Source of the DNA: Gymnogyps californianus
Taxonomy: Eukaryota > Chordata > Aves > Accipitriformes > Cathartidae
Length of the DNA: 64,000 bases
Assembly: GCF_018139145.2 (NCBI RefSeq)
Contig: NC_059476.1
Coordinates: 3,657,501-3,721,500 of the forward strand
Reading direction: 5' to 3'
Shown here: positions 10,552 through 20,600 of the stretch, in pieces
Position numbering within the stretch: the stretch's first letter is position 1
Layout of the letters: each line of letters starts with the position of its first letter
Program-made: the position numbers and the translations under genes
Notes under the pieces: model-generated
What the model was told of the DNA's origin: nothing
Seen by the model: only the letters and a program-made list of their open reading frames with translations
Database searches by the model: none

Positions 10552-12943
10552 GAAGATAAGTCTTTGGTCAGGTGTTACTAAAACAGAAGAAAGTTTTGCT
10601 AGCGTGGTTTTTTCCTCTTCCTGGAGAAAGGCTGGAAGAGGAAAATGTCAATGGCTAATTTGGTGTGGGGTGAAGCCGGGAGCTGAGCCCTACATCCCCC
10701 GGGATGTTGAGGCTGTTGGGTCAGGGTGCTGGGGGCCGCGGGGGGTTCCTGCCGGCAGAGAGGGTGCCCCAAGGTGGGGAGGGTGCCCCAAGGGAGGCTC
10801 AGCTGCGAGGTGGGGGCACGGGAGGCTCAGCTGCCGGTGGTGGCTGTGCTTGTGGAGAGCTCTGTGTTTGCGTGACCGAGGGTTTATGCTACGGGAAAAG
10901 AATGTAACCAGGGACCGTGTGAGGTTTGGGTTTTTGTGTTTTAACTGCTGAAGAATTTAGGGGGTTGCTGTTGTTGTTGTTAAGGTCCTGTATCCTTGGA
11001 GCGGTGGGTTTCTTTGTTTGCTCTTGCTTGAGCTCCTCCTGGCTTTTTCACCCTTGGCCCTGTTACAGCAGCCTGCAACAGACTCTGTGTAGTTTCCCTA
11101 TAAAGTAGTATATAGGGCTTAATCAGCATTAAAGCAGAGCTTACTCCCCTGCTTTGTTAGAGGAAAGGAGCTGTTTTCCAAAATGATATTGCAGTGGAGG
11201 GGTAGGACAAACTGGGCAGAGCAGGCAGGGGGAGAGGACCATGACGAGCATGTACCACTCGCCATCAGCCCTGCTGCCCTTCTTCCAGGTAGAAATGATG
11301 CTAGCAGGCAGTGTTCTCCAAACACAGCTTAATGGAAGGGGCTTGCTCCCTCAGATTACGTTTTATCCCTGAGACAGACTAAAAATTCAGCTTCTCATTT
11401 ATTAAATAGATAAATAACTTCAGGATGGCAGTGTCAATTTTACTTATATTTGAATATCATGTTATAATGCTATATCATTCAAACAAGGGAGGGGTTGGTT
11501 TACTTTCTTCTCTATCAAAAAAAGGTATCTAGAAACATTTAAGTTTTGGGGTTCTGCGATCCATGATAAAATTAATTCAGTATTATATCCTGTCGATCGG
11601 CTGTAGCAGTTCGAGGTTCTCTACAAGTACAAAGGACCATGTTACTTCAGAAACAGTCTCCACTCAACAAAACCCCCACTTTATAAGCGTGTCCCTTGCA
11701 CGTGTGCAACAAGGGAGAAACTGAGTAAATCCTTGGTTCTCAAAGTCAGGAGAAGTCTATCCCTGTAATTAAACTGAGCTCTGTTGAAACTCCTGGGGCT
11801 CCAGCTGGGCCCCGGGAGTCCATCGACTCGGACAAACAGACAGACCATGGCCTCGTGGGCAGCGGAGGGGAGACGCGAGCTCTGGCTGCAGCAAGGCGCT
11901 GGCGGGGTTGCCCTCTGCTTACTGCTCCCAGCTGCGCTGGCAGATTCAAGGCTTTGGGGCAGAAATGTCAGATGAATTCGACGTCATGGTACCTTTAGGA
12001 TAGGAAGAGAAAAAGGTCATACCCAAAGTAGGGAGCTGCAAGGGGAGTGGAGGGGAAGGTAGGAATATATTTATTGATAATGGAAAGGCAAGATTATTGA
12101 CCTTGCATTGCATTTTATGGGCTTAACGACTTGGTTCAGGCTCGCTATGCTGCTCAGGACTGCATGCCGGCTCAGCAAGGCGTGCTGGAGTGCACGCTCA
12201 CTGAAGATACGGAGGATGGAAACTTGCCCTCGTAGACTAGGAAATCTGTAGAATGCAACTTCTCTCAAGTATGTGCAGTAAACAATGTTTACAGCCAGTA
12301 TTTTATTTCAGTGTGCAGAGCTGACGGATGCTATTCTCAGGAGCATGCTATTTTATGTCTGAATGTTGTGACAGAGGTCTATAGCAAAGCTCTGTGGCTA
12401 AAGGTCACGCTGTATTATGCTATATCTATGCCTGTTAATTATAGAGGACTGTAATCTGCCACTGCAGTCACAATTCAGCAGGATCTTGATTTTGCAGAGA
12501 GTTAATGAAGTGAGGGAGGACTGGAGACACAAAGTCTCAGCAGCTGGCTAGGGGACACACAGATTTCAAAGGGAAAAGCTTTTTTGTTTTGTTTTGTTTA
12601 CTCTAAGAAGGAAAAACTTCAGCCTGGAGGCCCCCAAACTGTAGATCCCTGTAGCTAAGCCCAGACAAGTCTTCATGCATTTTGGCACATATGGGAATAA
12701 AAGGACTTGGATTTCTGGATAATACTCGATGCTGTGATTACAGTGGGGCTTCCTGGATCTCCAAAAGGAGATCACGGCTGATCTGGGAAGATGTGAGAGC
12801 GGTGTTACAGAGGTGCTTTACCCCACCAGAACCTCTTACCTTGAAATTGTTCAGCTATCTGAGGTGGTTTATCCTCTCTTCATTTAACTCAGGCTGTAAC
12901 GCAGGGATGCAAGTCCTGCTCTAGCAGAGAAGGGTAGCAGGCA

Positions 12944-13041
12944 TCTTTCCTTTTCTTTTCCTTTTCCTTTTCTTTTTTTCCTTTTCCTTTTCCTTCTCCT
13001 TCTCATTTTCCTTTTTTTTTCTTTTTCCTTTTCTTTTTCTT
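12944..13041. repeat. Polypyrimidine CCTTTT-type microsatellite
   Basis: About 98 nt, almost entirely C and T on the plus strand, built from TTTTCC units of 5 to 6 nt with T-rich interruptions. Read on the minus strand it gives a meaningless Lys/Glu-rich frame. Mirror-symmetric purine/pyrimidine tracts of this size can form triplex DNA. Confidence 0.9.
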
Positions 13042-16000
13042 ATACTCCATACCCTATAGCATACCATAATCCATCTCACAAGTGCCATATAGTTTGTTAC
13101 AATTCCTTCCATCTAATGTCACAAAAGCATACAGTATCATAGTCTGGAGGTTTTAAACTTAATATATGTTCTCTCCACTCCTTTTTTTTTTCATGTTGTC
13201 TCCATCAGTCACTAATTCCTTATCAAAACTCCTTCTTCTTTAACCAAGAGAAACTAGTGGAAGTTGATGTTTCCCTCAGTACATCCTCCTCCTTTCTGGT
13301 GTCTGTACTAACCCATATGTTATGCTTGTTTCCAGGTAAGTTATTCCACACTGCTCTCTTCCATATTGCTCTTTTCTGAATTGACCTTTTCAGTGCCATG
13401 TGAATTAAAGTTCCTGCATGAATTAGTAATTTGATGACTAGAGTCCAAGCCAACTGCCTGTATTGTCATACAGTCAAATATTAACTGTTAAAAATCACGA
13501 GTGCTCTTTACATCAAATTATTTTCATATGTAAATGCGAACGGAAAGTTAAGCTACTTCAACTTGACCTATTAAAGTGACACAGCGACACAAGTCAGAGG
13601 CAGGTATGAGAGCAGGAGAGAGAAGGATGCGTAGCTGTAGCCCTGCTTCGTGAATGACAAGAGGTAATGATTAATGCAGGACACATTCCTGAGCACCCTG
13701 TAAGCATTACCAATTCTCAGTGTCCTGCTGAAAGAGGCACGTTAAATGTTTCCAAACCACTTTGCAGGGAAGTGGGGGCCATGCAGTTGAAAGACACGCC
13801 TGAAGAGCGGTCCTGATAGGATCTCAGAGATCCTTGTCACTTCATTCCTCCATCTTTCCTCCAGCCACAGGTGACCCAGGAGCCGCAGGGTGAGATATTT
13901 CATCCACACATCTCAAAGGACAGAGATGCTACAGCAGTGGGGTCTGCGCTCTTCAGTTTGTAGCTAGCGGTTGGCTTGCTTTTCCTGCAGAGCAGAGGCT
14001 GAGGCTTAAAGCTGAGTGCAAACCAAGCTACCAGCATATGCCACCCTCCGTCTATAGTAATAGAGAAGAAATAGCAATGTGTTAGGTTTCCCTTTCCCGA
14101 GGAGATAAAAATAAAGAACAAAAAGACTATTTAGCTGTTCATATGCTGTTTCTATTGCAGGGTAGCCCTAAACGAGCATAGAGTGGAGTGCATGCTTTGG
14201 AAACAAAAGCTACTCGTGGTTGAAGTAAAGAAAAACTAAATACATAGAGTAAGGAAGATAAGGAGGACAAAAATGGAGGGGGGTGGGAGGAAAGCATAAA
14301 GAAGCAGTAGCAAAAGATACAAAGGTAAAGAAACCCCCAGAAGCAGTGAGACACCTCCGCACAACACACACACAACCCCCCCCCCATTCCTCTTCCCCTG
14401 ACAGTGCTAAAGAACAAAGCTGGGGCGGATGGATGGAGAGCCATCGCCCGCGGGAATAACCTGGAGAATCGGGATTGTGGCCCCCTTTGAAGCAGCCACA
14501 CAACCTGGATGCAATTTTCATTTCCTGCAGGGAAACTCAGCCTTGTTCTTCTGAAGTGGATAAACCAAGCCTCGTAAAACTAATTGTGGGAGGTGGTTTG
14601 ACATGAGAAATTAAAAGTCAAGGTTTGGCCTCTCTTATGCACATAGCAGTGAAGCAGGGGCACTTCAGATTAATTTCCCTTTTCCTTTTTTTTTTTCCAA
14701 AAGAGTTTTGAAACTGCTGTGAAATTCTACTGTTGTTCTCCAGAGCCAGAGGTAACTGTAATTCAGTAGCATTCCTACATGGATGTCGTTAATAAAATAT
14801 TTGGGACTCTTTTGTGATAAACTATCAATTTATCAACTTCAAGCCCATAAAATTAGTGTGGTAAAATGCAAGTGTTCCTTTCTGGTTAAGTTTTGGGGGA
14901 GGAGGAGGAACTCTGATAACATCTAGTTCATTCATGCTAGAGAATGACCAAGATATAATTGGCTCCACATTCTCTGTTAGCAAATATTATTACTCAAAAT
15001 AAAAATACCACCATTTAAGTGAAAAGCCATGTGGGATTACCAAAACTCTATTTAGAAGTCTTTAGTTCCCTTTGACTGATTTTTTTAACGGGGAGAATAC
15101 CTTCAAAGAATAAAGATGCCTACATGGCTTTTATGGTGGCCTTCCACAAACGAGTCTTCTGTTTTAATTTTAACATTTTTAACCAATGTGCTGTGTGGAG
15201 CACGTATGTCCTTAATGAGATAGTCGATAGAGTTCATTAGTTTATATTTTAAGGGATGAAATGTTGCTGACTATAGCTGTTAAAATGTAATTGATAATGG
15301 GCGAGTAGGGAAAATTTAGCATTTGGGTATTTAAAGCTATACATAGGATAATCCCCAAGTGCTCGCAAGGATAGGGGTTTCCTGGGAAGGGGCATGATGA
15401 AGAAAATGTGTGCTGCTGAGGTGAGACTTGAGGGGTAACTGTAGACAGAGTTCAAAATTCAGAGCAACTGGAGGTGAGTCCACGGGTCTAGTTTTGGGTG
15501 GAGGGGTAAGGGGACAAAATGTACTTTTTAACTGTGAAGAAAAGCCACCGATAAGAGGCCTTTCTGCAGATGCTTCATGATCCCAGTTCTTTTCCAGGTT
15601 TATTTGTGCTGAGATGACCTGACATAACCACTGTTATCCTGGGGATGTGACCATCCCTCGGAGTGGTTCGGAGATGCTGTCAACGGCACGAAGCGGGCAT
15701 GGTGCAGGGCTCCAGCTTGGGAACCGCAGCATTTTGTACCCATTGAGTTTCTGCTGGCTCATTTATCCTCTGAGCTGAGGAAAGGCACAGTCCGGATCAC
15801 TGTGAATAGCTCCCAGCCTCTGCTCCAGAACAGACCCAAATCCGTGGTTCCAAAATCAATTTTTTTAAGTGGGATTGCATGGCTATTGTGCATGCTGGCG
15901 CGCAGACACATATTAGGCCAGTTTTGCCAACTTTTTCATGCACAAAGAACATGGGGCCAATCTGCGGAATTAAGTATTGATATCCAAACGGTGAGATTTG

Positions 16001-16238
16001 GGAAGAATCTTAATAAATTAAAAATAAAACAGCACAATAAAAGTCTGTGAGGATTCACAGGATTAGGTTCGTTCTTTCTACTGCTCTACAGCATTCTGCG
16101 CAACATGTGGGCATTATATGTATTTTGGTGGTAGGTTAAGGAATAGATGATCTGTATTTGGTTATTCTCCCAGACAGTCAGTAATAATAATTTGAATGAG
16201 GACGATTTTAAAAAATGCATCTGGCAACTCTGTGGGTG

Positions 16239-16270
16239 TGTTGGGTTTTTTTAAAGAAAAAAACCCAACA
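16239..16270. repeat. Perfect 14-bp inverted repeat, 4-nt loop
   Basis: TGTTGGGTTTTTTT (16239-16252), loop AAAG, then AAAAAAACCCAACA (16257-16270), an exact reverse complement. It lies about 130 bp before the CpG-rich block of the ADAM12 promoter. No function is assigned. Confidence 0.92.
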
Positions 16271-16640
16271 ATATAAAATAAGTCGGAGGCACCAGAAACA
16301 ACTCTGAAATAATTATGAAACCAATAAATAATCCCCGAGCTCTAACGTACGCAGATGACTTTCCAGAGGAAGCAGCCAGGGCTGCGTGTGCAGCAGAAAT
16401 GGGGAAACCTTGGCAGCGCGGGGAGGGGGGGGGAAGCGAGCCGCTGCGGGGGCCGGGGGGGACCCCAGAGCCCCCCGGCCCCGCGCGGTGCTCGGCGCTG
16501 CCTGCGCGGCGGCGGGCGGTAGGACCCCGCGGAGGGGCGGCCGCGGAGCTCATTTGTTCCATGGTAAGGAGCGCGGTGAGCGCAAGCCAGCACGGACGGG
16601 CTGCTCATTTATTGCAACGGTCAACAGAATTTTCCCTGCC

Positions 16641-16794
16641 AAAAAAAAAAAAACCAACAACCCCCCCAAAAAACCCCAACAAAAAAACCCCACCCAAACC
16701 GCCACCCTCTTAAAAAAAAAACAAAAAACAAAAACAAAACAATAAACCCCAAAACAACTCTTTTTTTTTCTTTTTTTTTTTTTTTTTTCCCCCT
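16641..16794. repeat. A/C-rich then T-rich low-complexity tract
   Basis: A runs, C runs and ACCCC/ACAAA units are followed by long T runs from about 16,761 to 16,788 and a short C run. The A-rich and T-rich parts are partly self-complementary. It lies between the upstream CpG block and exon 1. Homopolymer lengths here may be assembly-sensitive. Confidence 0.85.
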
Positions 16795-17041
16795 AAGAAA
16801 GCAGAGCCCAACTCATCAGCAGCTCATGCAGGAGCAGGAGGGGTTTTGGAGTTAACTGCATGCAGGAAATCTCTCACATCCTGAGTCCCAGCTCGCTCCT
16901 CTCTGTAACTGTATATTATGGTGCTGCTCTCCAGCCCCAGCTGATGAAAGTTTGTCTCCCTCAGTCTGGGCTAAGATGTCAAAGCGTCTCCATGCAGAGC
17001 AGCAGCGCTTCCCTCCTCCGCACCCCCCAGCCCAGATTTCC

Positions 17042-17093
17042 ATGCTGCTGCTGAGCCTCAGCTGGCTCTTTTTAGCATCACCCAGAGCTCAAG
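17042..17093 (+). CDS. ADAM12: ADAM12 exon 1: signal peptide
   Basis: ADAM12 (meltrin alpha) is a type I membrane metalloprotease-disintegrin active in muscle, fat and bone development and in ectodomain shedding. This exon encodes only the secretory signal, MLLLSLSWLFLASPRAQ, plus one base of a Gly codon. The donor GTAAGT at 17094 is consensus. The phase (1) and the position just after the signal peptide match human ADAM12 exon 1 as I recall it. Cleavage after AQG would satisfy the -3/-1 rule. The ATG at 17042 was chosen because it starts directly at the hydrophobic core, although its context is weak (T at -3). An in-frame ATG at 16976 with A at -3 would add 22 polar residues. Support comes from the CpG island, the same-strand C10orf90 upstream, and the phase-compatible exon at 35439. 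Sequence similarity alone would not prove it. Confidence 0.7.
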
Positions 17094-17383
17094 GTAAGTT
17101 AACGATCTATAGAGATATATATTTTTTTTTCTGAAATACTTTCTCACCCTACGCTCCGTTTTCAGGGGACAAGCAACAGAGGAATGACTTGAACAAAGTG
17201 AGCGCACCCAGCAGCACTCGGCTGCGCGGGGGCCGCTTCCCCCGGACGCTCCCGGCGCAGACTTTGCGCCCCCCGCCGCGCTTCTCCCTCGTCTCCCCGC
17301 GCTGCTCCCCCGGCCTCCCCCGCTCCGCAACGCTCCGCTCCGCGCTGCGGGGCGGCGGCGGTGCCTCCGCGGTGCCCCGCGGT

Positions 17384-17438
17384 GCGGGGCGGGGGGGAGA
17401 AGGAGGAGGAGGAGGAGGAGAAGGGGGGGGGGGTGGCG
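17384..17438. repeat. (GGA)n and G-run tract in the CpG island
   Basis: A purine-only stretch of G runs and GGA units, ending with an 11-G run followed by GGCGGCG. It could form G-quadruplex structures on the plus, non-template strand of ADAM12. Confidence 0.9.
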
Positions 17439-17595
17439 GCGCGGGCGTCCCAGCCGGAGACGCGCAGAGTTGCGCCGGCCTGAGACCGCGTAACTCCCGC
17501 TCCTCTGCGCGGCATGAGGACTTCCAAGCCCTGCTCGGAAAAACGCCGCTTTGCAGCCCCCGGCACCCCCCAACGCCGCCGGCGGCCCTGCCCCT

Positions 17596-17655
17596 GGGGG
17601 GGGGGGGGGGGGGGGCTGGTCCTGGGGACCCCCGGAGTGGGGGGGGGGGGGGGGG
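17596..17655. repeat. Two long poly(G) runs
   Basis: A run of 20 G (17596-17615) and a run of 17 G (17639-17655) are separated by CTGGTCCTGGGGACCCCCGGAGT-like sequence. They are strong G-quadruplex candidates early in ADAM12 intron 1. Exact lengths are uncertain because such runs are hard to sequence. Confidence 0.9.
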
Positions 17656-20600
17656 ATGCCCTGCGGGGTCCCCGCTGCGGCAGGCAGGGCCCGGGGAGCA
17701 GTTATCCCCTAAGGGTCCCCTGCAAACAGCCACCCGCGGGCTGGGGCTGAATTCAGGGTTTGAGAGTATTGTCAGAGTTCGGACTCGGTTTCCAGCCGGG
17801 AAGAATTGCCTGAAAAAAGCCAAATACTGCTGGTAAAAGCGTCCTTGCTGGGTAAAAGTTTACTCGCCGCTGTGTTCATTCAAAGTGAGCACAAGTCAGG
17901 GACCGGTGGCTTCCGTTTTAAAGATGGTTTGCGGTACTGGCTCTGTGATAGCCGTGTTACAGATGGGGGAACAGCCTAGAAAAAGTGCCTTGTCTCTTTG
18001 TACAGCAAGTCTGGGGCTTATTGAGGAATCACTGGAGGGCCCAGGCCCTGTCCTCTTCGTTAAGCAGCAGCTGACAATGCATATTTTATGTGAGAGAGGA
18101 AGGGAGATTCTCTTGTATAAATATATGTAACAGCGCTGAAGAGTGCGTGTGTCCCTATGTGTAACTACAAACTCTTGTCTTGGGTCCTTTTTTCACTGTA
18201 ACTTTACACTTTGTAAATGTTTGCTTGTCTCCAAATTTATGCACAGCAACTTTCACTGGGACTTCGGCTCTGGACTTGCTAAGAGAAAGATAGAGAGATA
18301 CTTTATCATGTTAGCCAGCACATTGAAATCTTAGGGTAGACAGAGCAAGTTGTTGCATTTAATTGAGCGCCTAGGATTTATGTTAATGAATTAACAGGAG
18401 TTGAAGCTTTGCTTTGCCTTTGTGAGGGGTCTTCATTTCTCTTCGTCAACATTTGTATTTACGCCAGATCAGCATATTGGGGATCAAGGCTGCAGAAATT
18501 CTGAAGCAGATGAGGAGAAATAGGTCCCCAGTTCCCCTGTGGCTGTTCCCTTTGCGTGGGTCGAGGGTGGATTTGTTTGGGTCGAGGCAGCACGTACCCC
18601 TTCTCTGAGCGTGGGAGCCACTGTGGCTGGCCAGGCCCCTCCAGGACGGAGGGTAAACTTGACTATGCACCCAGGGAAGTGTGAGGTAAGGTGCTTCAAG
18701 CATTCACGTGTGACAGAAGTGAAGAAATGAACATACCTCACAGCAGTTGTCCCTACAATAAAGTGAGAGGGCAAACTGTAGGTGACTTAGATCTAGCACA
18801 CACATGAGAAAGCAGAATGCTAAGTGGGGGTGGAAATCCTGTTACCTGTGTTTTGGGATTCCCTAAGAGCCAAGCTGAAGCTCTAAGATTACATCTGCAC
18901 TGATGAATTAAACTCTCTGTAAAGCTTGTGTCAGCTGCTCGTCTTTATGGTGCCCATCTTCAGATGTCTAAGCTTGAGCAACAGCGGTGCTTGCTGACCC
19001 TTGCAGCTCGGCTGGATTTTGGGTTTGCCTTGCTACATCTTTCCTACTCCTCTTCATTCCGTAACATGTCTGCAACTTGCTTTTTTGCATCTGCAGCCAG
19101 TGCGCTCAGCGAGCATCCTCTCCTTTAATTCCATTTTTTTTTCCTGTGGAAGTAGAGAACAGCTTTAGCTTTGCCAGAGCATGTGCTGCTTTCTTGGTCG
19201 CAGAGGTGCTGAAAGTTACAGCCGCGTGCTTCTTAGACCCGGCGAAGCTGCCCGGTGACGAAAAGTCCTCTTAGCTGTGCTGGCACGCATCTCCAGCGGG
19301 CGTTTTGAAGCTTTGCAACTTCTACCTCAGCTGGCTTTACTGCTGCAACTGCTCTGGGCCCGGCGTTAGTGATTTGAGGTGCTGCCAGGGCATCCTAGTT
19401 TTTACATAAACACATGCTTAGTGATTAAGACAGAAGTTTAAGTTACGATATGCTTTGAAAACCGGTTTTGAAATGTGGCAAGAGACGTGCATAATGTGGG
19501 ACTGCCACAGTAACAACTCCAATATTAAACAGAAATTATCAGGTTATGAGCTAGACAACTTGAAAGTAGCCTTGCCGCTCACTTCTAGTTTCCTTTCCAA
19601 TTTTTATGGTTTTACAATTGCCTTTTCCAGTTTTCAGTATTGCTAGCTCTTGGTTGCTGGCTAAAGGACCTCATGGACAAAAAGGAAAACTAACTGAAAT
19701 ACCAGCCTCAACAAAGCAAAATTAGCTCTGCTATCCTGGTGGAGTATAATATCTAGTAGGATAAGCTCTAATCTTATAGATTTAGTCAAATGCCTTAAAA
19801 TCTACATCTGTATAAGCATTTTGCAGAGTCAAGGCCTTCCTGTATCTGCAGGGCGGACAATGAAAGTGATGGTGTATAAAGGTAAACTCCAAATTAGTGT
19901 GTGTGTGGAAACTCTTAAATCTCTTTTGGATATTGAGTGTTAGCTGAAAGAACAGCGGAAAAATGAAAATCTTAAAATTGCAGTTGAAAATTCTTTACCT
20001 TCACTTAAAATAACTTTTCTCTCAGATTTTATTTTTGTTACTGCATTGGCTGTAATGGAAATAACTTACAGAAGAAGAAACCTTTCCTTGTCTCTCGCTT
20101 TAAACCTGATCTCTCCAACACACTCTGTGTTTTTAGAGCTCACTTTCAAATACTGTCTCCTTTCAGACTATTCCAGCGTTTGTGGCAGATATTTATGGTC
20201 TGTGTATAATCACCTTCTTGTCTGACGATTATCCCTATCAGGTCCCCTGCAGATAGCCTGGCATGAGCTCTCACTGTCCGTGGGGCTCCACAGATCCATG
20301 CCAAAATACACCAGCTGAGGATATTATGCCCACTCTTCAAATCATGTTCGCATCGTTAACTCTCCTGCTCGCTGGGGAGCTGCCGGGTGGTTCGCTGGCG
20401 TTTTGTCGAGCTTCTCATCTCTTGCTTTTCCTCGAGGTTTTTGGAAAGGTCTCCCTCCATCCAGCCGCAAAGAGCGTCCTTGAATTAATGGCTGACAGGC
20501 TACGTTTTGGGTGCCTTTTCGTCCTGCTCGCAGCGCAGCGGCTGCCCTGGTGCCACTTTTCCAGTGACACGTGAGTGACTGCAGCAGATCAGGGCTGTGT

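Larger units (their letters stand above)
3790..16385. other. Intergenic region between C10orf90 and ADAM12
   Basis: About 12.6 kb between the C10orf90 poly(A) site and the ADAM12 CpG island. The human gap is, from memory, a few tens of kb, so this one is compact. It contains a MIR-like SINE, a 24-bp tandem duplication, simple repeats and a short hairpin, listed separately. Open frames of 60 to 190 codons occur on both strands with no recognisable domain, paired splice sites or family resemblance. I see no RNA gene. Confidence 0.6.
16390..17790 (+). promoter_or_regulatory. ADAM12: CpG-island promoter region of ADAM12
   Basis: There are two CpG-dense blocks, about 16,400-16,600 and 17,180-17,790. 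They flank a CpG-poor core holding an A/C/T low-complexity tract and exon 1. Such islands mark 5' ends of vertebrate genes. A TATA-like TATATTA sits at about 16,912, but the start site cannot be placed from sequence alone. The sequence CATGGTAAGG at about 16,560 could serve as the donor of an alternative non-coding first exon. Long Pro/Gly/Arg/Ala-rich frames on both strands here (for example 17149-17823 minus and 17189-17836 plus) are composition artefacts. Confidence 0.75.

Noticed and set aside
12921..13112. Lys/Glu-rich 63-codon minus-strand frame
   Set aside because: It is the translation of the polypyrimidine microsatellite.
16251..16745. Arg/Pro/Ala-rich frames upstream of exon 1, on both strands
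   Set aside because: They are explained by CpG-block composition and the A/C low-complexity tract. No splice or family support.
17149..17836. Long Pro/Gly/Ala/Arg-rich frames on both strands (up to 224 codons)
   Set aside because: They lie in CpG-dense, G-run-rich DNA where stop codons are rare, overlap each other in several frames, and show no domain.
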